A stretch of DNA of 64,000 nucleotides, taken from positions 1 through 64,000 of the IMG/VR virus record IMGVR_UViG_3300009443_000003. The stretch is one strand, 5' to 3'. The translations under genes were made by a program, and so were the position numbers. The DNA is from a virus. The notes beneath the pieces are model-generated. The model did not search any database. It was given only the letters and a program-made list of their open reading frames with translations, and had not been told where the DNA came from. Of this stretch, positions 1-11,400 are shown in pieces; position 1 is the first letter of the stretch, and each line of letters opens with the position of its first letter.

Positions 1-645
1 GACTCTGTAAAGGAGAACTATTATCATATCCCGAAAGAGATTTTTGAGACTGAATATTTTAAGAAGCACAGATGTTTGACTCTGCCAGATGCTGCGGCTG
101 ACGGTGCGGGTAAAGTTTATGCTGTTTACGGTGTATATGATCTTGCAAGTGGTTGGAATAACATGGGCGGATCTGATTTAAGATTCCAGTCTGGTGCTGA
201 CTTCTCAATCGATAAGATGTTATTTAGAAGAATGTATGATGGTTCAGGACCTGCACAAGCAGCTGAAGAGTTACAATACTATGTACTTAATGCTTCACTT
301 GCCGATCTGTCAAGGCAGATTCTTGAGAATCCGATCTCTTTCCAGTACTCAAGATTAACTGGTGATTTAAAGTTCATGGGTGATACACCAAAAGGTGATA
401 TTATTCTAGAGGTTTATGAGACAATTCCAGACTGCGCTCTGTATGATGATGAGATCTTCTTTAGATATATTAGCGCAAAGATCAAACAATCACTTGGTGC
501 CAAATTGGGTATCTTCAAATTTGCTTTACCTGGTAATGTAGACTTTGATTATGATGCAATTAAATCAATGGGTGATGATGAACTTTCTGCTATTGAAGAA
601 GAAATCAAGGGTGATGAAGGTGTGGACTGGATGTTCCATAGCTAA
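1..645 (+). CDS. Virion structural protein, 3' part (5' end outside the window)
   Basis: Frame 1 is open from the first base to the stop at 643-645, so this is the C-terminal 214 residues of a longer protein. A TTG at 76 lies inside the reading frame and is not a convincing start. The last 100 residues combine an acidic motif of the form EVYETIPD with a region ending in hydrophobic-charged strands. By eye they recall a C-terminal domain shared by structural proteins of T4-like marine phages (recollection of the family, not a search). It lies 17 bases ahead of the gp25 homologue and is part of the baseplate/tail cluster. The exact role in the virion is unknown. Confidence 0.6.
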   Translation, partial: DSVKENYYHIPKEIFETEYFKKHRCLTLPDAAADGAGKVYAVYGVYDLASGWNNMGGSDLRFQSGADFSIDKMLFRRMYDGSGPAQAAEELQYYVLNASLADLSRQILENPISFQYSRLTGDLKFMGDTPKGDIILEVYETIPDCALYDDEIFFRYISAKIKQSLGAKLGIFKFALPGNVDFDYDAIKSMGDDELSAIEEEIKGDEGVDWMFHS

Positions 646-662
646 AAGAGATACATATAAAG

Positions 663-1019
663 ATGGAATTGTACATTAAATATATAGGAGATCCTAACTA
701 TGATCCAAATCAAGTTCATATTGAGAATGAAGTACAACAACTTATAACTCAAATTGAAACTACTCTTTTTACTGATAAAGGAGAAGTTTTAGGCGCTCCT
801 GGTTTTGGCTGTAATTTAGAAGATTTGATATATTCATTACAGTACAATGAACAGCAATTGAAATCAACAATAGAAGGTCAGATAAACGCGTATTGTCCAC
901 TGGCTAAAAAATATAACGTGAAAACCGAAATTAGCTTTTTACGAGGTACTGTGAGAGATGTTGCTTATATTGACATCACAGTTGATAATAGTTATCTTGT
1001 GCAGGTTTACGTAAATTAA
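663..1019 (+). CDS. 25: Baseplate wedge subunit, gp25-like
   Basis: The 118-residue protein has the size and layout of the gp25/GPW (lysozyme-like, W0025) baseplate family. It has an N-terminal acidic helix region, then a central stretch at about residues 41-57 with a Gly-rich turn (VLGAPGFGCNLEDLIY) matching the family pattern of a small loop followed by an L-x-D/E helix, and a C-terminal strand pair ending in VQVYVN. In T4 gp25 sits in the baseplate core next to the gp6 wedge and is needed for sheath polymerisation. The gp6 homologue starts 13 bases downstream, as expected. The start ATG follows an A-rich stretch with no Shine-Dalgarno sequence. Confidence 0.85.
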   Translation: MELYIKYIGDPNYDPNQVHIENEVQQLITQIETTLFTDKGEVLGAPGFGCNLEDLIYSLQYNEQQLKSTIEGQINAYCPLAKKYNVKTEISFLRGTVRDVAYIDITVDNSYLVQVYVN

Positions 1020-1032
1020 ATAAATAAAACGG

Positions 1033-2859
1033 ATGGCAGATCTTAAATTTTTAAATAAGCTTAGAGTAACAGGTGCTCAGATTAAACAGGATGCAAGAAC
1101 ATATATTTCTCGTATCTATAATCGTGCCGGTACCTTGTTCACTGAGGCCTCTCCTTTCGCACAACTCTTAAATGTAATGAGTGAGATGAGTGAATTGATT
1201 ATGTTCTACGTAGAAGATTCTTTAGTGGAACAGAATATTTACACGGCTCAACAAGCCGAGTCAATTTACGGTATGTCAAGACTAACTGGACATGATGCAA
1301 CTAGAGGCTATGCTGCTTTTGGTGAAATTGAGTTTAGGTGGAAGCCGGGCGCTGATTTTGTTAAAATTGCAGGTACTGGTCTAACATTTGATGGTAGAGC
1401 TGTTATTAAGTTCGACTCAAATGGTCTAAAGTACACTGTTCAAACACCAAGAGAAAGATTTAGAGTTGAGAAGAGTAATAAGAATAAATTTTCATGTGAA
1501 ATTATACAAGGTGAATATGAATCACAAACTGTAACTGGGACTGGAGAGAATCTTCAGTCTTACAATATAAACGTTAGAGGATTAACTGACCATAACAAAA
1601 TTACAGTCTACGTAAACGGCGAAGTATGGACTAAACATGTTTCACTCTATGACATGAACGCTAATGAAAAAGCTTATATGGTTAAGACTGGAATTAGCGG
1701 CGGATTAGACCTTTACTTTGGTAACGGTTCTTTCGGTATGCCACCTGCAAATGGTGCCACAATCGAGATTGAGTATATTAAACACAGTGGCTCTAAAGGT
1801 AATTTGCCTGATGGTTCAGATCTAACTGTAAAATGGGAAACGGAAGGTGAGGATTCAATTGGAGAACTACATGACCTAAATGAATTCTTTGATATAACAG
1901 TAACATCTTCTCCGAAGATGGGAGCAGATCGTGAATCAACTGATTTTACAAGGATTCTAACACCACTTGCAAGTAAGTCGTATGTGTTAGCCACTCCAGA
2001 CAACTATGAGTACTTCTTATCTAAGTACAACCAGTTTTCATATATTGATGCTTACAACCGCACAGACGACCAGTATTTAGACGACGATAACGTAGTTTAC
2101 ATCTTTGCAATGCCAGACTTTAAGAGAAAGTTAACTGCAGGTATGGATTATTTCTCTCTACCGCAACAGGAGATGTTCTTTACACAAAGCGAATATGATG
2201 CAATGTATCAGGTGTTGCAAAACTCAGGCCAGATGATGATGGCTGCTGAAGTTAAATTCGTAGAACCAATTGTCAAGAAGTATAGTATGGATGTTGCAAT
2301 CAGATACTTTGATGGCTTTAGTAAACAAGAGATTGCAAACGACGTAAGAGCAGCTATCTCAAATTATATGCTTAACATTACGAGAAGAGATAAGCTGCCT
2401 AAGTCAGACATTGTCTATATTCTTGAAGAGATTGAAGGTATTGATTCGGTTAACGTAAGATTCATTAGCCAGAAAGAAGAAGATGCACTTAGATTGGGTT
2501 ACTATGAGACTGTAACTACAACTATTCAGCCACAAGAACCAGTTACTCTTGAAAATATCGGTAACGGTAAACAAAAATATGTATTCTTCCAGAAGATTGA
2601 GGAGTCTAATCTAGTTAGAATTAACCCAGGAGATTCTATCCCAGACTCAGTTAGAGGCTTAGATCAATGGGGTGATATTATAATGGGCAAAGATGAAGTT
2701 GCTATCTTTAGAGGTGGTTGGTTAGACCGCGATGACGATCTTGTCGATGATGATGTAAAATTAAATGAAGAGGCTGCACTAAGTATAAACTTTGATGAAG
2801 CTCCTGTGCCTAGAACAATTTACACTAGAGTGCAAGCTGGAAATAGAAAAGCGTTATAA
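1033..2859 (+). CDS. 6: Baseplate wedge subunit, gp6-like (baseplate J family)
   Basis: The 608-residue protein is close in size to T4 gp6 (660). It follows gp25 directly and carries the baseplate-J hallmark in its middle: at about residues 290-305 a segment with MGADRESTDF, corresponding to the family's GG-x-x-x-E-S-D-x-x-R region, followed by the T-P-x-x-Y-E segment near residue 322. In T4, gp6 dimers form the inner ring of the hexagonal baseplate that opens on contraction. The C-terminal 100 residues are acidic and probably a separate domain. The stop codon overlaps the next ATG by one base (TAATG), so translation is likely coupled. Confidence 0.85.
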   Translation: MADLKFLNKLRVTGAQIKQDARTYISRIYNRAGTLFTEASPFAQLLNVMSEMSELIMFYVEDSLVEQNIYTAQQAESIYGMSRLTGHDATRGYAAFGEIEFRWKPGADFVKIAGTGLTFDGRAVIKFDSNGLKYTVQTPRERFRVEKSNKNKFSCEIIQGEYESQTVTGTGENLQSYNINVRGLTDHNKITVYVNGEVWTKHVSLYDMNANEKAYMVKTGISGGLDLYFGNGSFGMPPANGATIEIEYIKHSGSKGNLPDGSDLTVKWETEGEDSIGELHDLNEFFDITVTSSPKMGADRESTDFTRILTPLASKSYVLATPDNYEYFLSKYNQFSYIDAYNRTDDQYLDDDNVVYIFAMPDFKRKLTAGMDYFSLPQQEMFFTQSEYDAMYQVLQNSGQMMMAAEVKFVEPIVKKYSMDVAIRYFDGFSKQEIANDVRAAISNYMLNITRRDKLPKSDIVYILEEIEGIDSVNVRFISQKEEDALRLGYYETVTTTIQPQEPVTLENIGNGKQKYVFFQKIEESNLVRINPGDSIPDSVRGLDQWGDIIMGKDEVAIFRGGWLDRDDDLVDDDVKLNEEAALSINFDEAPVPRTIYTRVQAGNRKAL

Positions 2860-3131
2860 TGGAAGCACCCTTTAAAGGCTTATTAAGGTATAAACGTAGA
2901 AAGATTTATGATGTTGCAAAGCACCGTAAAGACTCTAGACTTAATACTGGTTACGATTATAAGGACAATCTTTTTAATCTGATGACCTCGAAACACATTC
3001 GTAGAAATCAGATTATTAAAGAGTTTATGCTCTTTCTTAATGATTATTTTTATAATATTATTAAGGGCGTTAAGCACCTAAAAACGTTTAAAAATTACAC
3101 AGTAGAAAAAGACGATACTAATGTACGATAA
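2859..3131 (+). CDS. Small basic protein between gp6 and a wedge-like gene
   Basis: A 90-residue protein rich in Lys, Arg, Tyr and Phe. It starts on the gp6 stop codon (TAATG) and overlaps the next gene by 11 bases, so it is embedded in a translationally coupled baseplate operon. No family was recognised. The composition, a basic N-terminus (FKGLLRYKRRKIYDV) and a hydrophobic middle (FMLFLNDYFYNII), would suit a small structural or assembly factor. It could be a connector between gp6 and the 925-residue protein, but nothing in the sequence proves this. Confidence 0.7.
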   Translation: MEAPFKGLLRYKRRKIYDVAKHRKDSRLNTGYDYKDNLFNLMTSKHIRRNQIIKEFMLFLNDYFYNIIKGVKHLKTFKNYTVEKDDTNVR

Positions 3132-5898
3132 ACTAAGATTTTTTAACGGATTTGACTATGACATGAACATGGTCAAAGATGCTGATGGTATCTGGCAAGG
3201 TAACGTCTATCTAGATGAAGTATCTGTTGGTCTCTACGAAACGGCTAACATTTTCTTATTAGAGGAGACTGGCTACTACTATGCGGGTCAGACTACATCT
3301 GCTACAATGCCAGGTTTGATTCAGCCGATTGAAAATTCAGTTGGTTCAAAACTAGTTTGTAAATGGATTGATGAAAAAGGAACGTCTAGTGATATTTTTA
3401 TCTACGGTGCGGAAATGAAGAATGGCCAGCCCGTTATTACACACCATAAAGAGTTAACATTAGAGCCACAGCTACAGTCGGTTGCACCTTATAATGTTGT
3501 TGATGGTGTTAAGTATTATGAGAAGCTGGACTTTAAAAAATTGAGCAACCAGGCGCTGCAGTTAAATGTAGCTTTAAGATCTAATGCTGACGGACCACAC
3601 AGGCGCGTCTTAGGTATTTATGATGTAGTTAATGGAATTGAGACACAAGTCGCTCAGATTGCATTCTATGGCGAAGTGGTTGCCGAAGACGAAAGACTTA
3701 GAACTTTACTACAAAATTTCGGCGCAACTCTAGATGAAGGAGACTTCCTACTCTTTAAAGAGCACGACATCTCGGAACAAAGCCCAGACTATAAACTCTT
3801 AAACAGAAAGCGTAAAGAGCTCTTACTAGAGCTACATAATATTAAACCCTTCGTTGGTACTTACAAGGCAATCTTAAATGCGATTGACTTCTTTGGTTAT
3901 AGCAATATAACACTAAAAGAATACTGGATGAACGTTGACAAGAGCAAACCTTCTTTTGGTAAACTCTTTGCGATTCCTGTCCCTAATTCTTCGGTGCGCG
4001 GTGAGATGTTGCGTAAGAAGTTGACGGTACAGATCCCTTCAAGTACAATGAAGAAGACTAGTCGTTTTAGCCTAGTCTACAGATTAAACGAGCCGAACGG
4101 TGGTGTTGACCAGTGGGATATTCCAACCGTTGATGAGATATTTGAGTATACACCGGATGAAATCTTAATCAAGCTCTATGGTTTAAAGCAGAAATTACAG
4201 CGTGAATATCTGCCATTAAATACTAAGATTGTAGATATTACAGCAGAAGGTGACTACTTTACTCAGAGAAACTTAAATGTATGGAACGTTCAGAATGAGA
4301 TTGGTTTTATAAGTGAGGGTCATGATATTAAATTTAAGGTTGCGCCAGAAGGTAGAACTCTCTTTATTGAGGATTTGGGTCTAGTGCTAGAGACAACTTT
4401 AGATAAGAATAGTGCTGACTATCAAACATACTTAGGTTTTACACCAGCTGATTTTGCAATAGCAACTACATCTCAACTACAAGAACTCGAAGATATTTAC
4501 AATGAGTTCTACGAGTACTACATTGAAAGAGACTTAAGGACGTTTAACCAGGATATTCCAGTTGGCTGTCCGGTTATCTTAGACGGTAGTGAAACTTTTA
4601 GGGACACTTGGTTCGACGGTGGTTTTACATGGGACGATGCTATTGACCCGAACTCACAGCTCTTAGTAACTTGGGATAACTGGTGGAAACGCTGGGTTTA
4701 TGAAGTTGAATGGCTTGTAACTGGACCTAATGGTTTTAGCTTTGAAGTTCGCGGTGATATTGACAACTATCTAACAATGCCAATTATAGTACCTTACGAA
4801 GGCAGCTATACGGTTGAGATGAGAGTTTATGACCTTTTTGGCCATCGATCACACTATAGAGAAAGAGATCTTTTTCAAGTTGAACTAAAAGACGTTGAAC
4901 TCTATGGAGTCTATAAGTGGTTAGACCCAGTAAGATGGAATGATAAAGGCTTAACTTGGAATAAGTCAGGTGGCTATTGGGATAACGCTCAAGACAGTAG
5001 TGTAACTGTAGACCAGGCAATTGCAAGTCTATCCAATACGCTAGACAGGGCTAATTATTTACACGATGAAAGCCAAGGTATTAGGTTTTCAATGGTAAGA
5101 AGGTATAATGACACGTTAACTGAAACTGGTTTTTCAGAGACTACTGGGCCGTACCAATTTGATGAATCTAGGTTTAGATGGAGAGACACTGAACATCTTT
5201 CTTGGAATGCAACTAGGGTTGGTAGTGATTTGTCTGCATCTTTTAAAGTTTACGATATAGAGAATGGCGATGAAATTGCGATTGACTTTAAAGATCCAAA
5301 TACTGAAGTTATTACAACAGGTTCACATGTGATTACAAGCAATACGGCAAGCTCGCCGGTTAACACAGCTCAATATGAAGCTGAATGGGAAGCAATTAGA
5401 GATGAATTAAATAACTCAACCAATCCAATCATTCAGAAGTTTAACTGGAACGCAGTTTTTCACGATACTAATGGTGACGGCTATGCTGATACATTTTTGT
5501 ATATGCTGGCTGTAGGTAAAGAGTACTCTAAGAATTATGACTTTGAGAGTGTTACCGTAACGCCAAATGGCGCAAGTGCTATTTTAGCCGATGGAGAATT
5601 ACACGTGGTTCACTATAATCCAGGTTTTGATGATACTAAGATTTTTAGAGAATATACTGAGGTTGAAAGATCAACTCACGTTACAATTGCAGCTGATGCT
5701 ACTAACATGCCGGGTATTAAAAACCCAAAGTGGGGCATTGTAAACAGAAGCAACCCTGAAATAAATGATATATACTATGATAGTATGTGGTTAACCTACA
5801 TATTCCAAGACCCAGGTACTTATGAGATTACACTTGAGGTTGAAGATACCAATGGTAACCACAACGTCGTCAAACGTAATATGATAAATGTAAAATAA
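3121..5898 (+). CDS. Large baseplate wedge-like protein with PKD/Ig-like domains (gp7 position)
   Basis: A 925-residue protein directly after gp25 and gp6, the place where T4 carries the 1032-residue wedge protein gp7. Sequence identity to gp7 cannot be seen by eye, so this is a positional call. Residues about 478-585 form a Trp-rich PKD/Ig-like domain (VILDGSETF, then VTWDNWW, then PYEGSYTVEMRVYD). Residues about 870-925 form a second typical PKD end (DPGTYEITLEVEDTNGN). A region near residues 205-260 is rich in charged residues and resembles a helical docking segment. Such domains often decorate baseplates or anchor fibres. The start at 3121 overlaps the previous gene by 11 bases. Confidence 0.7.
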   Translation: MYDKLRFFNGFDYDMNMVKDADGIWQGNVYLDEVSVGLYETANIFLLEETGYYYAGQTTSATMPGLIQPIENSVGSKLVCKWIDEKGTSSDIFIYGAEMKNGQPVITHHKELTLEPQLQSVAPYNVVDGVKYYEKLDFKKLSNQALQLNVALRSNADGPHRRVLGIYDVVNGIETQVAQIAFYGEVVAEDERLRTLLQNFGATLDEGDFLLFKEHDISEQSPDYKLLNRKRKELLLELHNIKPFVGTYKAILNAIDFFGYSNITLKEYWMNVDKSKPSFGKLFAIPVPNSSVRGEMLRKKLTVQIPSSTMKKTSRFSLVYRLNEPNGGVDQWDIPTVDEIFEYTPDEILIKLYGLKQKLQREYLPLNTKIVDITAEGDYFTQRNLNVWNVQNEIGFISEGHDIKFKVAPEGRTLFIEDLGLVLETTLDKNSADYQTYLGFTPADFAIATTSQLQELEDIYNEFYEYYIERDLRTFNQDIPVGCPVILDGSETFRDTWFDGGFTWDDAIDPNSQLLVTWDNWWKRWVYEVEWLVTGPNGFSFEVRGDIDNYLTMPIIVPYEGSYTVEMRVYDLFGHRSHYRERDLFQVELKDVELYGVYKWLDPVRWNDKGLTWNKSGGYWDNAQDSSVTVDQAIASLSNTLDRANYLHDESQGIRFSMVRRYNDTLTETGFSETTGPYQFDESRFRWRDTEHLSWNATRVGSDLSASFKVYDIENGDEIAIDFKDPNTEVITTGSHVITSNTASSPVNTAQYEAEWEAIRDELNNSTNPIIQKFNWNAVFHDTNGDGYADTFLYMLAVGKEYSKNYDFESVTVTPNGASAILADGELHVVHYNPGFDDTKIFREYTEVERSTHVTIAADATNMPGIKNPKWGIVNRSNPEINDIYYDSMWLTYIFQDPGTYEITLEVEDTNGNHNVVKRNMINVK

Positions 5899-5911
5899 TA
5901 AACAAACAAAA

Positions 5912-6478
5912 ATGGCAAACATTACACAAATCTTAGGAACAGATTCTATCTCATCTTCTAGGCCAGTTATTAATAGTAACTTCCAGCTGGTGAATGATGA
6001 TATTGCTGATCTACAGGCACTTCTAGATCCTACAAATGCTACTATTCAGAATATTTCATCTGCAACAGTACAAAGCTTGACAGTACTTAACGGTACAACA
6101 AACATTGCTACATTTACAGCATCCGGTATTGATTTAGACGTTGATGTTGAATTTGCTGCAAGAACTACGATGGCCGGTGAAATTGTAAAGCCTGGTGTTG
6201 AAGGTAGCGCTGTAGTTCCAACTGCAACAACGTCTCCGGGCTCTTTAGCCGAGTCAGCTTATTTTGTAAATACGGCATTCTTGTTACCGGCAGGTATCGA
6301 GGGTCAAGAAGTAACCATTATCAACGTTAATACTAGTGCTGTTACAGTTGGTGTTCAAGCAGGATCAACTTTAGGAGCAACTTCTATTAGCTTAGATGGA
6401 CAGAACTCAACAGTAACATTAAGATACATCGGTACAGTTTGGTATGTGATCTCATCACACGCTGCAACTATATCGTAA
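5912..6478 (+). CDS. Small beta-rich tail/baseplate structural protein
   Basis: A 188-residue protein between large baseplate genes. The first 45 residues look like a helical trimerisation or attachment segment (INSNFQLVNDDIADLQALL). The rest is Ala/Thr/Ser/Val-rich beta structure, and the C-terminal 70 residues have the alternating pattern of a beta-sandwich seen in fibre tips and decoration proteins (GQEVTIIN, then VTLRYIGTVWYVI). There is no Cys and no catalytic motif. A role as a short fibre or baseplate spike/decoration protein is inferred from composition and position only. Confidence 0.65.
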   Translation: MANITQILGTDSISSSRPVINSNFQLVNDDIADLQALLDPTNATIQNISSATVQSLTVLNGTTNIATFTASGIDLDVDVEFAARTTMAGEIVKPGVEGSAVVPTATTSPGSLAESAYFVNTAFLLPAGIEGQEVTIINVNTSAVTVGVQAGSTLGATSISLDGQNSTVTLRYIGTVWYVISSHAATIS

Positions 6479-6500
6479 GCAATAAATTAAAAGAATATAA

Positions 6501-8435
6501 ATGGCAACTCCGTTAGTTAGAATACCTCAACCAAGAGGCGGCACGATGTACGCTTTTGCGTCTTCTGCTAGAGATATGACTAGGGCGTTCAATAACCCTG
6601 ACCTGAACTTTGAGTTCAGCCGTTATGCGTTATTGGATTTACCTGACTTTACACAATCCACAAATGGTGCAAATACAATTGACTTTAGTTTAAACCTGGT
6701 TAATGCATCTGGAAGTGCTTATTCTGCCGGCGCGCCAAACATTGATTTTGCACAGACTTTTCAGAATTATACATTAAATGCTGAAGAGCTCTTATTACAA
6801 GATGACGATTACGATCCAATAATTCTACAGTCAGATGCTGAAAAATTATTCTTTAAATGGTTAAGCAATCTAGGTGCGATTAGATTTAGAACTGCTGATT
6901 CAAACGAGGCTACAATCGGCGCTCTAACCGAAGAGAACAATTCAATTCAGACTGGTGCTGTTTATGATCGAGTAGTTAAGTACATTGGTACAATTGACGC
7001 TGAGAACGATATTGCCTATAAAGGTAATGCATATCATGAAGTTTACATTAACGTGCCAACTTCAGTAGGTTCAACGCCAACTGTTCTTTTCCAGCCTAGA
7101 CAATATAACACAACAGCAACCAAACTCTATGCTGATAATGTAATTGAAGGCAGATCGGGTCAAAACCACCCAGATCCAAACATCAACTTATTATCAGTTG
7201 TAGATACTTACGACGTAGGCACAGGTGAGGCCTATTACAATATTAATCCAAATGCAACCGATAGCGTACAAATTGTTTTTAACGATACCTCATATGCTCA
7301 GATTACAAATGTATCTGATGTTGAGAATTTATTAGACTTTGCTAAAACAGGTCAGCAGTTTACTTTCAATGCCATTTTGGTTTACTATGACTTATATAGC
7401 GCTTCTAATCCTTCACAAAGGGCGACTAACTTATATGGTATTCTAATCTTAGATGAAATTCAGTCCACTGGCGGAACTGGTTCTAAGATTCACGAGCAGA
7501 TTAAATTTAAACCGAATGAAGTAACAGGACTTAACGGTAATGCCTTCTCTTTGAAGCTTAACCTTAAGTTTAACTCTTCTCTAGATAACGTTGGTGTTGA
7601 GACTTCAGTAAATGACTTTACTACATTCTCAATGGATCTGTTTATGGATACGACGACTGCTCTTGAGAATGCAACTGAGTTATTAATTGAAGCTAACAGA
7701 AGATATGGTTATCTAGCAGAGAGGCTGGATAGCGTAGAGAATCTAGTAGTTGGTAGTCAAGAGAATGATGAACTAGTTGCTAGAATAGCTGAGGTTGAAG
7801 AGCAGATGCAGAATGCATCTCTACAGCTACAAGACTCAGATTCTCTGTTACAACTTATTACTAAAGCACACGACCGTATCAATTCAATGATTGACGGTAC
7901 TATCCCAACTGAGATCCAATATAATACTGACGTAATCTTTGCTGGTGCAGGTACAAGAATTGATAAGTCTAATCCTGAAAAGATTAAGATTATAAATGAT
8001 GTAAACGGATACTCTATCACACCTGCATTTACATGGGATCAAGTTGGTACTCCGACCTTGATTACTACTAGCAGTCCGTTTGACGTTGGTGCATCAGGCC
8101 AAGGCGCTCAAGCTTTTGGTATTTATGCTAAATTAGCAAACTATACAAATAGGCTAAGTTTACAGAACTTATTAACCAATGACCCTAATGATGATCTAGA
8201 TATATACATTGACGATGGTTCATTTGCATGGAAAGCTGGTCAATTATTTAAGATCTCTTTCGATACAATAAACATGGGTGGTAACTCAATTAACATATAT
8301 ACGGGCCGCGCTACTGGGTACGATAAGACAATTGCAACTCTACAGCCGGTACAGCTTATTAGTGATAAGCCATATATTGAGGTTGTGTGTATCGACCCTA
8401 TAAACTACATTTTTGAAGTGGATATATTAAGATAA
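6501..8435 (+). CDS. Large baseplate/tail structural protein with central coiled coil
   Basis: A 644-residue protein. The N-terminal 370 residues are mixed beta with many Asn, Thr and Asp. Residues about 385-460 are strongly heptad-like (repeats of LIEANRRYGYLAERL and VEEQMQNASLQLQ type) and should form a coiled coil. The last 170 residues are again beta-rich. This organisation of globular head, coiled-coil neck and beta C-terminus is typical of trimeric baseplate/fibre connectors. No specific family is recognised. It stops one base before the next gene begins, so the two are probably translated together. Confidence 0.65.
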   Translation: MATPLVRIPQPRGGTMYAFASSARDMTRAFNNPDLNFEFSRYALLDLPDFTQSTNGANTIDFSLNLVNASGSAYSAGAPNIDFAQTFQNYTLNAEELLLQDDDYDPIILQSDAEKLFFKWLSNLGAIRFRTADSNEATIGALTEENNSIQTGAVYDRVVKYIGTIDAENDIAYKGNAYHEVYINVPTSVGSTPTVLFQPRQYNTTATKLYADNVIEGRSGQNHPDPNINLLSVVDTYDVGTGEAYYNINPNATDSVQIVFNDTSYAQITNVSDVENLLDFAKTGQQFTFNAILVYYDLYSASNPSQRATNLYGILILDEIQSTGGTGSKIHEQIKFKPNEVTGLNGNAFSLKLNLKFNSSLDNVGVETSVNDFTTFSMDLFMDTTTALENATELLIEANRRYGYLAERLDSVENLVVGSQENDELVARIAEVEEQMQNASLQLQDSDSLLQLITKAHDRINSMIDGTIPTEIQYNTDVIFAGAGTRIDKSNPEKIKIINDVNGYSITPAFTWDQVGTPTLITTSSPFDVGASGQGAQAFGIYAKLANYTNRLSLQNLLTNDPNDDLDIYIDDGSFAWKAGQLFKISFDTINMGGNSINIYTGRATGYDKTIATLQPVQLISDKPYIEVVCIDPINYIFEVDILR

Positions 8436-8436
8436 G

Positions 8437-11400
8437 ATGAATACAAATAACTCAATTTCTAGCACGGTTAAGAAACTTCTCGAGATCAATACTAACTCGT
8501 TGAAGACCTTCGAACGTATAAACGAAGCGATTACAACACAAGAGAAGAACGTGCCACTTGAAATCTTAAACGGTGAAGGTGGGACAACAACTGTTTATGT
8601 GCCTTCTTTTGGCTACATGAAACGTGAACTTGAGCGTTTAGATACTAATCTTAAAGCCCTAAGCGGTCTTGGTAAAGGCAATACTAAAGTAAGGCTTTCA
8701 GATGGTACTTACCAAAATGTAATTACATCTAGACTTAAGAGCCCTGCAAACGATATTAGAACTTTTACAAAGCCGGATCAATTTAAGGTAAAGTCTAACT
8801 ACTTTTTTGAAGACTTTTTGAACCCGCTTTTATCAGTTTCATTTAATGTTACAAATCAAATTCCAAGCGATACCGAGCGAGTTCTTGTAAAAAGAATTCT
8901 TTTTGACAATACTAGCCAGGCTGCTGTTGACTTCTTTAACGAGAACTTCTTAAACCAAGAAGAAATTGACCATGCACAGGCAATTAGAGATATTGCTAAC
9001 AATAACATTTCATATCAAGTTGACGAAGAATTAAGAGACATGCCTTATCAGAGTGTTCTCTACTTTGGTTCTTTCGACGTTTTAGCAATAAATGACTCTA
9101 AGAGAACAGTAACTATTGACGGTCAGACTAAAAGAAAGGCAGTTAAAAGATACCGCCTAGACAAGCTAACATATACAGATTCTAACAAAGACGTTAAAGA
9201 TACCGAGGTCTTAAAAGAAGGTGATGAACTTATCGTTAATACTGGTAAGATGACCACTAAATATAAGGCTACTAGAGTAGACAGTTCGACAAGAGAGGTT
9301 GAACTAGAGCTTGTAGAAGGCTTTGAGGCTATTAGGATTGGCGCTAACGCACTTAAAATTTATAAGAATACAAACATTCAGCTGAATGTAGAAATCAACG
9401 TAGGGTTCAACGAACGCGTCCTAGTGTTTGTTAAAGCAATTGACCCGGATTCTAAAATTCTAGCTGAGAACTGGTCACCTGGTGTTGGCTTTTATACTAA
9501 TGACCTGAGTAGAGTTGATGAGGACGGAAACGTTATAACTCTTGCAAATTATTACAAAGAAGAAGTTGCTGACTTTGGTCAATTTATCAGAGCACTAAAA
9601 GAGGACTCAATACCACCTTCAACTGAGGGTATTACGCCAGATGCTCCAACAATTGACGCTGCAAACTTTAGTGTTGTACAAATTAACAGACACTTAACTG
9701 ATAATGATGCTGCTAACAAGATTAAGCAGTTGTCAAGAGATAAAGTTGCAGTAGAGGAGGCAATCAAGAAATTAGACGATACAATCGTTAAGAAGAGATC
9801 TGAAATCGCGACTAAAAAATACACGTCGCAGATTGAGTCTGATAAAGACAGAAACCAGTTAGCGAGCTTAGTTGAGCAGCGAACTTCTGAAACTAGACTC
9901 TACGGTTCTATTGTAAACCAGGTTCAAAGCCTTTCTTCAGATACTAATGTTACTAACGTAACTCCTAAATTTAGAATTAGAGGTTTCTGGTCTATTCCAG
10001 CCGATAAAAAGGTTGCTTCAACCACAGATCAAAGAGTTGTACAATTTGTTATTCAGTACAGATACCTTTCAACTAGCGGTAAAGCACCTGAAGTTTCTCA
10101 GTTGACCTTTACCGAAGATGCTAGAGAGAAAACAGCAGTCTTCTCAAACTGGAATGAAGTTAAAACACCAGTTAGAGAAAGAGCTAAAGATCCAGTAAGT
10201 GGAAAGTTTGTATGGCAAGACTCTTTAATAGAGGACGGTCAGAAAGTTAACTTTAACCAGCTTGACATTCCTATTCAACAAGGTGAAATCGTTGAGTTTA
10301 GAATCAAGTCTGTTTCTGAAGCTGGCTTCCCAGCTAATCCAATCATGTCAGACTGGTCAGCTCCGATTACAATTGCGTTCCCAGATGCTGAGTTAGACAC
10401 GACTGATCTACAAGATATTGTTGATCTAAACAAAACAGAGTTAACAAGTGTCAGACTAGCAGAAGAGCTAGACTCTAAAGGAGTTTACACACATGTTGGC
10501 GACTCATTTACTGCTAACGAGAGCTACTATGCGCACGTTGCAACTAATCTGGCTTCGGGCTTTTTATCACCTGAACAAAAGCCAATTTCAGTTTACGATA
10601 AACTGGCTGAACTACAGCAGAAAATTGAAGCGCTACAACAACAAATTGAAAATGCCAAAGGTGAACTTCTAGTTAAACTTATTGCTGAAGACGGTACAGT
10701 AACTATTATTAACAAGAATACTAATAATAAGATCTTTGCTGGCTATTACGTAGATGAGGTTGCTGAAATTTCAATTAAGAAAGGCCACATTGTAACTAAG
10801 ACATTTAAACTCCTACTTGAGAATACTAAAGCAACTCAACTTGAATTAATTTCGAGAATTGCCGGTGAAAGAACAAAACCAGCTTACAGATCTTCTGCAA
10901 GTGGTTCTGTTGCAGGTATACATAGCTTTGGTAACGTAAGTAACGACCAGGGTACTAATGATGTTGATGATAAGATAGTATCAGACATTTATTACACAAG
11001 CAAAGGTAAATATGATCTTGCGCCTATTCTTTACCAAAACTTAACAGGTACCGAATTAACAAGATATGATCTATTACAACCAGCGCCATATCAGTCTGCT
11101 CAGAGAAGAGGTCAATTCATTTACTCAAGGTATATGGATATTGCTAACGTTGAGCCTCTGTATGCAGTGAATGCGGTGACAAACCAGCAAATTTCAAGCA
11201 CTAACTTTAGATACTATGAACATACGTTAAGTTACGGTACGTTTGAGGGTAGTGATGCTAACTTCTTAACGCCTGATGGCGATGCTGATTCAACTAATTA
11301 TATTTGGGCAGGTTCTTTCGGTAGATACTGGTCTTCATCACAGCAGACCCCACCACTGATTCAATTCCAAGAATGGGGCGGTTACGACCCGGAAGCAGTT

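Noticed and set aside
76-645. Start of the first gene at TTG 76
   Set aside because: The frame is open to base 1 without a stop and the sequence before 76 reads as normal protein, so the gene is a 3' part running in from outside.
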